Shown: one piece after another, positions 50,724 to 59,330 of the stretch
How positions within the stretch are numbered: the stretch's first letter is position 1
Layout: every line of letters begins with the position of its first letter
DNA from: Nocardia fusca NBRC 14340
GTDB taxonomy: Bacteria > Actinomycetota > Actinomycetes > Mycobacteriales > Mycobacteriaceae
Assembly (NCBI RefSeq): GCF_001618425.1
Contig: NZ_BDCU01000018.1
Span: 584,463 to 648,462 of the forward strand
Direction: 5' to 3'
DNA length: 64,000 bases
Translations under genes and position numbers: made by a program
Notes under the pieces: model-generated
Seen by the model: only the letters and a program-made list of their open reading frames with translations
Database searches by the model: none
What the model was told of the DNA's origin: nothing

Positions 50724-51964
50724 CCTGGGCCGGCGAGGCGACGCACACGATCGTTGAGGTACCGCTGTTCGGGGACGCTTGCGGTGAGTTGAGCGGCCCG
50801 CCGATAGCTGTCGATGGCACCGGTCGGGTCGCCGATCATTTCCAGTAGGTGTGCGCGTACCGCGTGGGTCCGGTGATGACGCCGCATGGACGGGTTGTCG
50901 AGAAGGGGTGCGATCAGGTCCAAGCCCTGTTTCGGGCCGAAGGCCATGCTGATGGCGACGGCTCGGTTGAGCGTCACGACCGGGCCGGGTGCGACTTGGT
51001 CGAGCATGGCGTAGAGGATGCTGATCTGCCGCCAGTCGGTGCTCTCCCACGTGGGTGACTCCGCGTGCACGGCGGCGATCGCCGCCTGCAACTGGAACCG
51101 GCCGACATGGCCGCGGGGCAGGACCCGCTCCAGGATGGCGACACCTTCCGCAATCAGGTCCCGGTCCCACCGGCAACGGTTCTGTTCGGCGAGCGGGACC
51201 AGGCTGCCATCCTCGGTGCGGGTCGCCGCTCGGGAGTGGGTGAGCAGCATGAGGGCCAGCGCGCCCGCTACCTCGTCGTGATCCGGTATCGCACAATGCA
51301 ATTGACGGGTAAGCCGGATCGCTTCATCGGTCAAGCTCCAATCCACTAGTGCGCCACCAGCGGAACGAGTGTGGCCCTCGGTGAACAGTAGGTGGCACAC
51401 GTCGAGCACGGACGCGACGCGCGAGGGCAGGTCCGGTTGGCTCGGGAGCTCGAACACCGCACCGGCCGACCGCAGGGTCGATCGGGCCCGGGTAAGACGT
51501 TGCGTCATGGTGCGTTCCGGAATGAGGTAGGCGGCGGCGATCTGAGCGGTCCCCAGACCACCAACGGCATGCAGGGTCAACGCGACCTGCGAGGAGCGGC
51601 TCAGACTCGGGTGGCAGCACAGCACGAACATCTGCAGCAGATCGTCGCCGTCGCCCGCCGTCGCCTGATCCGCCGACGGCGCGAGGCACGAGTCACCAGG
51701 CTGTGCGACGGCCACAGCCTCCTCGCGCCCGGCCCGTGCCCGGTCGGCCCGCAACCGGTCGATCAATCGCCGCGACGCTACGGTGATGAGCCAGCCCCGC
51801 GGATAGGCGGGCACCCCGTCGCGACACCACTGCACCGTCGCCGCCTCGGCCGCTTCCTGGGCGGCATCCTCGCAGTCGCCGAGGTCGCCATGCCTGCGCA
51901 GCAGGGCAGCGAGGACGTGCGGCGACTCCCGCCGCCACACGTCCGCCACTACCCGGTTGCTCAC
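50720..51964 (-). CDS. ECF42-type RNA polymerase sigma factor with TPR-like C-terminus
   Basis: From the GTG at 51962-51964 (overlapping the YCII stop as GTGA) the 414-aa protein has sigma region 2 (GDLGDCEDAAQEAAEAATVQ), region 4 (LGTAQIAAAYLIPERTMTQR) and a C-terminal DUF6596/TPR domain (VTLNRAVAISMAFGPKQGLD, RAHLLEMIGDPTGAIDSYRR). This is the ECF42 group, always linked to YCII/DGPF-domain genes, as here. Confidence 0.92.
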   Translation of the reverse strand: MSNRVVADVWRRESPHVLAALLRRHGDLGDCEDAAQEAAEAATVQWCRDGVPAYPRGWLITVASRRLIDRLRADRARAGREEAVAVAQPGDSCLAPSADQATAGDGDDLLQMFVLCCHPSLSRSSQVALTLHAVGGLGTAQIAAAYLIPERTMTQRLTRARSTLRSAGAVFELPSQPDLPSRVASVLDVCHLLFTEGHTRSAGGALVDWSLTDEAIRLTRQLHCAIPDHDEVAGALALMLLTHSRAATRTEDGSLVPLAEQNRCRWDRDLIAEGVAILERVLPRGHVGRFQLQAAIAAVHAESPTWESTDWRQISILYAMLDQVAPGPVVTLNRAVAISMAFGPKQGLDLIAPLLDNPSMRRHHRTHAVRAHLLEMIGDPTGAIDSYRRAAQLTASVPEQRYLNDRVRRLAGPG

Positions 51965-52353
51965 TGGTCGTCGCCGCCCGGCCACATCGTGGGCCGCAGT
52001 TCGACGGTTTCGCCCGGACCGGCGAACTGCGCGGCGATCTCCTCGGCGCGGGTGTGGTTCTCCACGTCGATCAGGAAGAACCCCGCCAAATGCTCCTTGG
52101 CCTCCGAATACGGCCCATCGGTAACCAGCGGTTTCCCGTCACCCCACCGGTACAGCCGCGACGACTCGGGCGCCCCAAGTGCCTCCCCCGTCATCAACTC
52201 ACCCTTCTTCTGCAGCTCGCCGAGCAGCTTCTCGAAATCGGTGTTCAGCCGATCTCGCTCTTCCTGCGACATCGCCTGGTACTCGGGCAGGTAATCACCT
52301 GTCGGATGTCCCCAAGGCTGCGGATTGGAGTGAATCAGGATCACGTACTTCAT
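51961..52353 (-). CDS. YCII/DGPF-domain protein, partner of the sigma factor
   Basis: The 130-aa protein from the ATG at 52351-52353 (AAGGAG 5 bases upstream) has MKYVILIHSNPQPWGHPTGD, LVTDGPYSEAKEHLAGFFLI (the DGPF-like motif) and ends AQFAGPGETVELRPTMW. The family is YciI-like, of unknown enzymology, and is the usual target or modulator of ECF42 sigma factors. Its stop overlaps the sigma GTG, so they are translationally coupled. Confidence 0.9.
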   Translation of the reverse strand: MKYVILIHSNPQPWGHPTGDYLPEYQAMSQEERDRLNTDFEKLLGELQKKGELMTGEALGAPESSRLYRWGDGKPLVTDGPYSEAKEHLAGFFLIDVENHTRAEEIAAQFAGPGETVELRPTMWPGGDDQ

Positions 52354-52474
52354 CACGGCTCCTTCGCGATCGTGGATGCGCCCAGATGACCCATCCTTAT
52401 CCGAAACGTCGGAGCCCACGCCATGATGTCGACATCGCTGTTGCGCTCGCTTACGCGGCCCGCGGCTGACGGGC

Positions 52475-52825
52475 TCACTGGTGGAGGTGGGTAACCCAGT
52501 CCTGCGGTACCCGCCCGGCCGGGCCGGGCGCGCTCTGCTCGATCGGATGGTGCTCGGGCGCGGCGAGCTCGGGACCGCTTTCGTACATGACCTGCTCGCC
52601 GTAGTCGTAGAACCACTGCTCGCCCGGTTCGAAACTGCGCACGAACCGGTGCCCGGACGCCGCGGCATGCGCGCTGGCGTGCTGATTCGGGGAGGAATCG
52701 CAGCACCCGATGTGCCCGCACTGGGCGCAGCGCCGCAGGTGAAACCACCAGCCCGCCGGGTTCATGGCCTCGCAATCGGCGCAGCCGGTGCCACTGGGCG
52801 CGGCGGCGGGATCGACTCCTTGCAT
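52475..52825 (-). CDS. UBP-type zinc finger protein
   Basis: This 116-aa protein from the ATG at 52823-52825 (AAGGAG upstream) has the zf-UBP pattern CADCEAMNPAGWWFHLRRCA, CGHIGCCDSSPNQHASAHAA, SGHRFVRSFEPGEQWFYDYG. Such proteins are common in actinobacteria, often next to ECF42/YCII or redox genes. They bind zinc and possibly a C-terminal peptide. The role is unknown. Confidence 0.88.
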   Translation of the reverse strand: MQGVDPAAAPSGTGCADCEAMNPAGWWFHLRRCAQCGHIGCCDSSPNQHASAHAAASGHRFVRSFEPGEQWFYDYGEQVMYESGPELAAPEHHPIEQSAPGPAGRVPQDWVTHLHQ

Positions 52826-52943
52826 GAAAGAACTCCTTCCGGGCCGCCCGCACGTGTGCACGTGCAGGCGTTGTGAGCACAACCGTTGAGCTGGGCGACC
52901 CCAGCCGGTCAGACGATGTCCGGGCGCGCTGTCGCCCCGGTGT

Positions 52944-53543
52944 TCAGGGCTGCGGGGTCAGCCGCAGCAGGTCCTGGCCGACCAAGGGGCCGGCGGGTAC
53001 CTGGTGCAACCGGCCGCCTTCGGCCAGCCCGCCCAGATCGATCGGGGCGAATCCGAGTGCGGTGAGCAGCTCGGTGAACAGTTTCTTGGCTTCGGCGTCG
53101 TCGCCGGACACGAACAGGACCCGGTTGCCGTCGCCGCGGCGGGGGTCTTCGGCCAGGGTCGCGGCGAACAGGTGGTTGAACGCCTTGATCACCCGCGCTC
53201 CCGGGGCGTGGCGGGCCACGGCCTCGCTGGAGGTTTCCGCGGCCGGGTCCGGTGGGGTGCTGGTGTAGAGGTTGGTGGCATCCACCAGCACACGACCACC
53301 CCAGTCGGGTAACCCGTCCAGTGCTTGGGCGGTCGCGGTGCCGGGGACTGCGAGCACGACGAGCTCGGCTCCGGCGGCGTCCTCCCGGGTTCCCGCGCTG
53401 GCGCCGTCACCCAGATGGGTGACCGTGTCGGTCAGGGTCTGTGGTCCGCGGCTGTTGCTCACCACCACTTCGTGCCCACCCGCGAGCAGGCGTGTGGCCA
53501 CTGCTGTGCCGATCTCACCGGCACCCACTATTCCGATCCGCAT
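52944..53543 (-). CDS. NADPH-dependent F420 reductase-like protein
   Basis: The 199-aa protein from the ATG at 53541-53543 (AAGGAG upstream) has an N-terminal Rossmann motif (MRIGIVGAGEIGTAVATRLL), the SNSRGPQTL loop that binds NADP phosphate, and VIKAFNHLFAATLAEDPRRG and FVSGDDAEAKKLFTELLTAL, as in NAD(P)-binding F420 oxidoreductase-type proteins. Whether F420 or another acceptor is used cannot be told. Confidence 0.88.
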   Translation of the reverse strand: MRIGIVGAGEIGTAVATRLLAGGHEVVVSNSRGPQTLTDTVTHLGDGASAGTREDAAGAELVVLAVPGTATAQALDGLPDWGGRVLVDATNLYTSTPPDPAAETSSEAVARHAPGARVIKAFNHLFAATLAEDPRRGDGNRVLFVSGDDAEAKKLFTELLTALGFAPIDLGGLAEGGRLHQVPAGPLVGQDLLRLTPQP

Positions 53544-53691
53544 ATTGTGCTCCTTCGCCTCGGTGATCTCCGCCATCCTGGTCGAGGCCGGCGGATCCAC
53601 GCATCGGTCACCTGACCTAACTTGCCTGCGCTTCCCACCCCTGCGTCGGGCGTTTCACCCCACAAACGCTCTGGCCCGAGCAGCTGACTCC

Positions 53692-53783
53692 TGTTCATCA
53701 AAAGAGCTTTTCTGGACAACTACAGGGCTCTGAATATCGTTGAACAGCGATTATTCGGCACGAATTGTCCAACAATGCATCTT
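53692..53783. repeat. Dispersed promoter/start module, copy C
   Basis: GTTCATCAAAAG (53695-53706) and, after a spacer, CAGCGATTATTC (53745-53756) and TTGTCCAACAATGCATC match the modules at 57665 and 59018. A dyad (AATATCGTTG/AA/CAGCGATTATT) lies at its centre. The copy ends next to the left end of the IS30 element. Confidence 0.6.
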
Positions 53784-53786
53784 GGG

Positions 53787-55005
53787 CTCAACCGGTCAAC
53801 GCATCACCGCGTGGATGATCATGTCGGCGTGGAGGGTTCGATGCGGGACTACGGGATGTCACCTGCTGGTCAGGACGAGTTGTGGAGACGGTGGCGGGCG
53901 GGTGAGTCGCTCAGTTCGATGTCGCGGTCACTCTGTATTCCGCTGCAGCACGTGCGCCGGTTCCTGGCCCAGACCGGAGGAGTTCGACAGCGGCCCCGAG
54001 TTCGGCAGGGCCGGCATCTGACACTCACCGAGCGCGAGGAGATCTCGCGAGGCCTGGCCACGGGCTGCTCAGCGCGAACGATCGCGGTGTCGCTGGGGCG
54101 CTCGCCCTCGACGATCTCACGCGAGATCGCCCGCAACGGCGGCCACGCCACCTACCGGGCCGCGGCCGCTGACCAGCTGGCCTATCAGCGAGCGCGGCGA
54201 CCGAAACCAGCCAAGCTCGCCGCCTGCCCGCACTTGCGGGCACTCGTGGAGGACAAGCTCAAATCTCTGTGGTCGCCAGAGCAGATCGCCGGGTGGCTGC
54301 GTCGGCACTTCCCCGACGACCCGGAGATGCAGGTCTCGCACGAAGCGATCTATCTGGCACTGTTCGACCCGCGACGCAAGGCGATCGATCGCACCTTGAC
54401 GCAGCGGTTGCGCACCGGGCGCCCGATGCGAAGCCCGAAACGGGCCCGCAAACCTGATGGACGAGGCGTGATCCGGGAACTCGTGCCGATCAGCGAGCGC
54501 CCGGCCGAGGTCGAAACCCGCCAAGTCGCCGGCCACTGGGAAGGTGACCTGGTGATGGGCTCGCGGCCGTCGGCGATCGCCACGCTGGTGGAGCGGACCA
54601 GCCGGTTCACGGTCCTGCTGGCATTGCCCGACGGCATCAAAGCCGAGCAGGTCACACCGCACCTGACACGCTTCCTGCTCGGGTTGCCCGCGCCGATGCG
54701 ACGCACCCTGACCTGGGACCGCGGCCGCGAGATCGCCGGCCACCAGGCGATCACGGCGGCGACGCGGACACCGATCTACCTCTGCAAACCCCGCAGCCCC
54801 TGGCAACGCGGCACCAACGAGAACACCAACCGACTGCTGCGCCAATACCTACCCAAGAGCGCCGACCTGCGTCGATTCGACCAGGCCGACCTCGACGCCA
54901 TCGCCTGCGAGCTCAACCACCGGCCCCGCAGGATCCACGGATACCGCAGTCCTGCCGAGGTTTACGCTGAACATCTGAGCAGCGGTGATGCGCTGACCCT
55001 TTGAG
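53787..55005 (+). mobile_element. IS30 family insertion sequence, complete
   Basis: Terminal repeats are imperfect: CTCAA-CC-GGTCA-A-CGCATCACCGC at 53787-53810 and, inverted, CTCAA-AG-GGTCA-G-CGCATCACCGC at 54982-55005. They enclose a full transposase. The about 1.2-kb size fits IS30. No clear target duplication was seen at the ends. It interrupts or abuts the dispersed module copy C. Confidence 0.82.
53841..55004 (+). CDS. IS30 family transposase
   Basis: The 387-aa protein has an N-terminal helix-turn-helix (LTEREEISRGLATGCSARTI, GRSPSTISREIARNGG) and a DDE core: Asp in GHWEGDLVMGS, Asp in LTWDRGREIAGH, and Glu in KPRSPWQRGTNENTNRLLRQ, typical of IS30. The ATG at 53841 follows GGAGGG. An earlier start at 53775 lies outside the terminal repeat and is excluded. 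It looks intact and possibly active. Confidence 0.92.
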   Translation: MRDYGMSPAGQDELWRRWRAGESLSSMSRSLCIPLQHVRRFLAQTGGVRQRPRVRQGRHLTLTEREEISRGLATGCSARTIAVSLGRSPSTISREIARNGGHATYRAAAADQLAYQRARRPKPAKLAACPHLRALVEDKLKSLWSPEQIAGWLRRHFPDDPEMQVSHEAIYLALFDPRRKAIDRTLTQRLRTGRPMRSPKRARKPDGRGVIRELVPISERPAEVETRQVAGHWEGDLVMGSRPSAIATLVERTSRFTVLLALPDGIKAEQVTPHLTRFLLGLPAPMRRTLTWDRGREIAGHQAITAATRTPIYLCKPRSPWQRGTNENTNRLLRQYLPKSADLRRFDQADLDAIACELNHRPRRIHGYRSPAEVYAEHLSSGDALTL

Positions 55006-55177
55006 ATCGCCATTGATTTTTGCACAGTGGTTGGCGCTGCACCGAGCGCCGGGGTGGGTAGCGGGTCGTGCGCTGCGGCTGCCACGTATCTATCTGCCGC
55101 CGGGAACCCATACGAGCGGAGCGACGTCCAAGAGTTCGACGGGTCCACTTCGGGCTCGGTCTCGAAATATCGAACTA

Positions 55178-56223
55178 GAGCGTGTTTTATAAGCCGCGAC
55201 CTGATAGCCACAGGTTGATCGCGGCGACGCGGACGGTGGCCAGGTAGCGGACGGCGAGTTTGTCATACCGGGTGGCCACTGCCCGGTGCTGTTTGAGACG
55301 GTTGATCGTGCATTCCACGGCGTGCCGCAGGGCGTAGAGACCGAGCTCGAACGCGGGCGGTCGCCCACCGGCATGGCCTTTGGCCGCGCGATTCGCGGCC
55401 TGGTCCGCCTTGATCGGGATAGTCGCCTTGATCCCGCGTCGCCGCAGGTAAGCACGGTTGGCCGCTGAAGAATAGGCTTTGTCGGCCAGAACCCGATCCG
55501 GCCGCGACCGGGTACCACCGACCCCGAGCCGCGGCACTCGGATCTCGCCGAGCACGGTCGTGAACTGCGGGCAATCGGCCCACTGACCAGGCGTGACGAG
55601 CAGCGCCAACGGCCGCTGACCCTGGTCGGCAGCCAAGTGCAGCTTCGTGGTGAAACCGCCCCGCGACCGTCCGAGACCATGGTCAGCGGGTTCGTCATCG
55701 AATCCGCCCGCCGGCTCGGCCTGACGGTGCGGATCACGGCGGGCACCGGCCGCGTGCTGGTGCGCTCGGGCGACGGTGGAGTCCACGCTCACCGTCCACT
55801 CGATCTCGCCTGCGGCGTCGGCGTGGGCTTGCAGCGCGGTCAGCATCGATTCCCACGTTCCGTCGCGCTGCCAGCGGCGGAACAACCCGTACACCGTTTG
55901 CCACGGCCCGTAAACCGTGGGGATGTCACGCCACGGGCTGCCGGTACGGATCCGCCAGCGGATCCCGTCGATCAACCGCCGTTTCGACCACCGAGGCGGC
56001 CGGCCCGGTTTCATACCGGCAGGTAGTAGCGGTTTCAGTTTCGTCCACTGGGCATCGGTCAGATCCGCACGGCACGTTGCCGTTACGCTGTTCAAGAGGT
56101 CTCCGGTTGGTCTCCGGTTGTGCTTGGTCGTTCAACCAACTACCGGAGACCTCGCCATATCACCAACTTCTCAACCCGGACAACGGGTTCGGTCCCCAAA
56201 TGCCGGGCTTATGAAACAGGCTC
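55178..56223 (-). mobile_element. IS5 family (IS427 group) insertion sequence, complete
   Basis: Ends GAGCGTGTTTTATAAGCC (55178-55195) and inverted GAGCCTGTTTCATAAGCC (56206-56223) match at 16 of 18 positions. TA is duplicated outside (55176-55177 and 56224-56225), splitting a CTAG target as usual for this group. It lies 173 bases from the IS30 end and 13 bases upstream of a secreted-protein gene. Confidence 0.9.
55187..56095 (-). CDS. IS5 family transposase
   Basis: This 302-aa DDE transposase opens with DLTDAQWTKLKPLLPAGMKP, GSPWRDIPTVYGPWQTVYGL and RRWQRDGTWE. It has the catalytic Asp in VSVDSTVARAH, Asp in VLADKAYSSAANRAYL, and Glu in HAVECTINRLKQHRAVATRY. The TTG start at 56093-56095 is inside the element. 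No frameshift is needed, so it is a single-frame, seemingly intact transposase. Confidence 0.92.
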   Translation of the reverse strand: MNSVTATCRADLTDAQWTKLKPLLPAGMKPGRPPRWSKRRLIDGIRWRIRTGSPWRDIPTVYGPWQTVYGLFRRWQRDGTWESMLTALQAHADAAGEIEWTVSVDSTVARAHQHAAGARRDPHRQAEPAGGFDDEPADHGLGRSRGGFTTKLHLAADQGQRPLALLVTPGQWADCPQFTTVLGEIRVPRLGVGGTRSRPDRVLADKAYSSAANRAYLRRRGIKATIPIKADQAANRAAKGHAGGRPPAFELGLYALRHAVECTINRLKQHRAVATRYDKLAVRYLATVRVAAINLWLSGRGL

Positions 56224-56235
56224 TAGGGGGTCGGA

Positions 56236-56583
56236 ATGAAAAGGTCGATGAACCGGGTGCTGATAAGGGCATTCACCGCAGCTGCCATCGCCGTGGCCGG
56301 CCTGGGCGCGATCGCCGTCGACCCGGGCCTCGCGGAGGCCACGGGTGCCGGTGGTGGGAGCTGCCTGGCGACCGAGGTATTCGACCAAGGCAGGGATCCG
56401 AACAGGTACGACCTGTACCTGTGCGTCAGCGCGACCAAAGAGGAGTGCACGGCCTGGACGGAGCGGACAGCCGCCGCGGTCGGCGGGCACATCATCCCGG
56501 ACACGTGCAAGTACGTCGAGGGGGGCACGAGTGGCTGGTCCCACCCGGCCGGGTTCTACGGCGCCGTCACGCGCAGCAAGTAA
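56236..56583 (+). CDS. Small secreted protein, unknown function
   Basis: The 115-aa protein has a signal peptide (VLIRAFTAAAIAVAGLGAIA, cleavage near AEA) and a mature part of about 80 residues with four Cys (SCLATE, LCVSAT, EECTAW, DTCKYV), probably two disulfides. The IS5 right end lies 12 bases before the ATG and has replaced its native promoter, so it may be silent or driven by the IS. Confidence 0.65.
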   Translation: MKRSMNRVLIRAFTAAAIAVAGLGAIAVDPGLAEATGAGGGSCLATEVFDQGRDPNRYDLYLCVSATKEECTAWTERTAAAVGGHIIPDTCKYVEGGTSGWSHPAGFYGAVTRSK

Positions 56584-57010
56584 CGGGACAAGGATCGTCG
56601 CCGAGGGCTGAGAGACCCGCGCATCGATACCGAGCGCCGTCAGCAGCGTTCGGCCCGGGTCGGCCGCGCCCGTGTCGGGCTACGCCAGATGATCCCCCCG
56701 GACTTTGCGGCGGCTGCTGCATCCGACTGCCGCCTGACGATCCGGCATTCCATAAAAGGGATGTTCATCGACAGCCCTTCGCCAGTAAACATCGCTGACC
56801 AGGGCGGAGGATCGGGAAGGATCCTGCTCGCCGGGCCGAGTTCTCGGCGCTGCCCTTATCCGACGCGATCGGTCTGATCTTCGACGAGCTCTGACCCCCT
56901 GAGGTTTCGATATCGGGTCGCGAGTGGTGTGGTCGGTGACTCGCAGCAGTGGATGGCGCAGTTCTGGTATGGCCGGATGGCGCCTGAGGTTTCGCAGCTA
57001 GCCTGTGGAA
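56584..57010. other. Intergenic region with a partial dispersed module
   Basis: No gene was recognised. At 56751-56778, CCATAAAAGGGATGTTCATC and the GACAGC after it resemble the beginning of the module at 59018 (CATAAAAGG...TTCATAGACCGC), without the following dyad. Confidence 0.4.
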
Positions 57011-57532
57011 ATGACGGATCAAGAGGGGAAGCCTCTGCTCTTCCTCGATGTCGATGGGCCGCTGATCCCGTTCGGTCGGGTACCCGTAAGCGCTTCGGGC
57101 CCGTCGTTCGCCCCTGAACGGCACGCCGAGGAAAACCCGCTCGCGGCACGAATCGATCCCGCACTGGGGCCGCTGCTTTCAGCGCTGCCCTGTGAGCTGA
57201 TTTGGGCAACGACGTGGACTGATGAAGCCAACCGGTCCATCAGCCCGGTGCTGGGTCTGCCGACGTTGGCCGTGCTGGATTGGCCGGACGCGCAGGAGGA
57301 TCACATCGACGAATGGTTCGGGCTGCACTGGAAGACCCGTGCCTTGGTCGAGCGGGCTGCGGGCCGACCGTTCATCTGGATCGACGACGAGATCGGCGAT
57401 GGCGATCGGGAATGGGTTACGGAGCAGCATCCCGGTCGAGCTCTCCTTCATCGCGTCGACCCGCGAGTAGGTCTACGGCCGCATGATCTCGACACTGTCA
57501 CCGAGTGGCTCACGTCCACCGGAATACGGTGA
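57011..57532 (+). CDS. HAD-like hydrolase
   Basis: This 173-aa protein starts at the ATG 57011 (a GTG at 57005 would add 2 residues). Motif I is LLFLDVDGPLIPFG (DxDGxL), motif II lies in LIWATTWTDEAN, and motif IV is FIWIDDEIGDGDREW (DD). This is the compact HAD layout without a cap, typical of small phosphatases found alone in actinobacterial genomes. The substrate is unknown. Confidence 0.85.
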   Translation: MTDQEGKPLLFLDVDGPLIPFGRVPVSASGPSFAPERHAEENPLAARIDPALGPLLSALPCELIWATTWTDEANRSISPVLGLPTLAVLDWPDAQEDHIDEWFGLHWKTRALVERAAGRPFIWIDDEIGDGDREWVTEQHPGRALLHRVDPRVGLRPHDLDTVTEWLTSTGIR

Positions 57533-57664
57533 GGGCTACCTACCGATGGCGAGAGATCTCGACAGGTACGCGCATGGTGGTGCGCTCCTGCGCTCCTGCG
57601 CCCCCGTCGGTCCCGGCATCGCCGGCCGCATCAAGACGGCGATCGCGACGCGAGTGCCGGCGAA

Positions 57665-57773
57665 GTGTTCACCAATGGGAGTTTCTTGGACGTAATCGAC
57701 TGGTCATCATCGCTGACCAGCGATGATGATGAGGTCGTGTGTTCAAGAACGCATCAATTGATGAACGCCACTT
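57665..57773. repeat. Dispersed promoter/start module, copy A
   Basis: It contains a perfect 12-bp dyad TCATCATCGCTG-AC-CAGCGATGATGA (57704-57729). After it comes GTGTTCAAGAACGCATCAAT, an in-frame GTG start for the peptide (M)FKNASIDE, and the palindrome CATCAATTGATG (57752-57763). It matches copies B (59018) and C (53692). The coding part quickly loses protein-like character. Confidence 0.65.
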
Positions 57774-57819
57774 CAGGCGGAAAGTTGGGGAGATGGCCCC
57801 CGCAGACCCGGCCCGCCGG

Positions 57820-58716
57820 TCAGGTTTCCGACACTGCCGCGAAACGCTCGGACAGCCGGCCCGGGTTTTCCAGAGCGGATTCCAACGCCAGGACGGGTGT
57901 GAGCCGATGCGTTTGCCGTGGTCCGAGACCTCTCATGGTCGGGAAGTTCCGGTTACCGGCCGGATGCTTCAGCTTGATCCACCGGCCACCCAGCCGACGC
58001 CGGAATGTCTCGCCGAGGTACCACGCCGCACCATCCCTCAGTCTGCGGTGTCCCGGCTCGGAGAGTTCGGCCGGGCCGTCGACGGATCGGCGTAGTACCT
58101 CCTCGAGGGCAGGGAGGGAGGCCGGGTCGAAATCCCATACGCCACCGGCACCGAAATCGGCGACCCAACCCGGAAATCCCGTCTCCTGCTCCTCCAGCCA
58201 GGTACGGAGAGCCTCTGTTTCCTCGAGAGGATCATCGGCCATCGTCCGCTGCTTTTCCGGCTGCCACGACCGGTCGCTACCACGGTATGACTCGACAGCA
58301 CGCGCCCAGCGGTCGTAGGCTCCGGTCAACCGGTCACCGGATCGAGCGGTCACGACATCGACCAGCAACTCGACGGGCGCGACCGGATCCAGTGCGAGCA
58401 CCGGATCCGCGGAAGCGACCGGACCGTAGGCCCCACCCAGAGCTGATCGGGTCTGTCCCCACACCCATTTCCCTCCCGCCTCCCGCATGAGGGTTTCGCC
58501 GATATAGGCGGTCAGGCCGTCGACGAACTCCTGCGGCCCCGGCCGCCGCAAGTCCTTCGGTCCGGCGAACCGCTCCAGTACCTCGCGCTCCAACTCGACC
58601 AGCGAGCGTCGAGAGTGATCGAGTCGGACACCACTGCCCTTCAGATCGATATCTCTCAACCCGAGCAGGAGGAAGAAGATCCTGTCGTGCCAGGACCGAA
58701 GAGGATCCGGCGTCAT
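57820..58716 (-). CDS. Hypothetical protein with an internally duplicated domain
   Basis: The 298-aa protein from the ATG at 58714-58716 (GAGG upstream) contains two copies of one unit. The first has LERFAGPKDLRRPGPQEFVD, YIGETLMREAGGKWVWG and SADPVLALDP. The second has LRRSVDGPAELSEPGHRRLR, YLGETFRRRLGGRWIKLKH and LTPVLALESA. Each unit keeps Y-(I/L)-G-E-T-x4-GG-(K/R)-W and PVLALxP. No membrane segment or catalytic motif is evident. Function unknown. It is convergent with module copy A. Confidence 0.65.
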   Translation of the reverse strand: MTPDPLRSWHDRIFFLLLGLRDIDLKGSGVRLDHSRRSLVELEREVLERFAGPKDLRRPGPQEFVDGLTAYIGETLMREAGGKWVWGQTRSALGGAYGPVASADPVLALDPVAPVELLVDVVTARSGDRLTGAYDRWARAVESYRGSDRSWQPEKQRTMADDPLEETEALRTWLEEQETGFPGWVADFGAGGVWDFDPASLPALEEVLRRSVDGPAELSEPGHRRLRDGAAWYLGETFRRRLGGRWIKLKHPAGNRNFPTMRGLGPRQTHRLTPVLALESALENPGRLSERFAAVSET

Positions 58717-59017
58717 CGCAACCTCGCTACCCCATCGAAACGGTCTTCCACGCGATATCCACCTCTCGGCCCGGGCGCCATCCGCACACAGACCATACTG
58801 AACACCTGACGGATCCGCTCGGCACCGGCTTCGACGCACTCCACCCGCTCCATCACGCTCCTGGAAGCCCGACGAACCGACCCGGACCGCCGGTGCTGTC
58901 TCGAATTCTTGGTAACGAGACCGCGCCCCGAAACCACCCCGCCCACCGGCACCGAAACTGACTACAGCGCCTTGCGGCCAAGCGAACTGTCCACGCGCCT
59001 TCGCTGCTCCGAGTGTT

Positions 59018-59117
59018 CATAAAAGGCCTATTCATAGACCGCTGAAGATCAATAATCATCTATGAGCAGCGATGATTATCCGTTCGAGTGTCCAGGAACG
59101 CATCGATTGATGAACAT
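59018..59117. repeat. Dispersed promoter/start module, copy B
   Basis: GTTCATAAAAGG is followed by a near-perfect dyad, ATAATCATCTATG-AG-CAGCGATGATTAT (59052-59079). Then comes GTGTCCAGGAACGCATCGAT, which opens the peptide (M)SRNASIDEHFRE. It is homologous to copies A and C. The dyad suggests a shared operator and the start codon a shared gene family. Confidence 0.65.
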
Positions 59118-59240
59118 TTCCGCGAGGCGCGAGGGCGGTGCCCCGCCTGGAAACGAGGCCCGAGACCGGCGCACGCGATGGAGGCGTATGCGTGTGGGGT
59201 AGGTGCCCAGATCCGAGAGTTCCAGCAGATGCAGAGAACT

Positions 59241-59330
59241 AGCAGTACTGGGGCAGGCCGACGCGTCGGCTCGGGTTCTGTGACGATTCCCGAAACGATC
59301 CCGTCGTGAACACCGCGACCGCGGCCCGAA
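59241..59330. repeat. Repeat D, matches 63906-63995
   Basis: An ungapped alignment by eye with 63906-63995 matches at 65 of 90 positions. Differences concentrate at every third base in the minus-strand frame, which encodes GVHDGIVSGIV..PEPTRRP here and GVHKGIVSRIA..LEPTRRP there. Both are thus remnants of one protein-coding family. Confidence 0.6.

Noticed and set aside
51692..51985. Longer start of the ECF42 sigma at 51985
   Set aside because: The GTG at 51964 overlaps the YCII stop and fits the family start. The extra 7 residues have no support.
57704..59117. CRISPR-like repeats around the module copies
   Set aside because: There are only three or four copies, unevenly spaced by kilobases, with start codons inside. 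No array or cas gene was seen.
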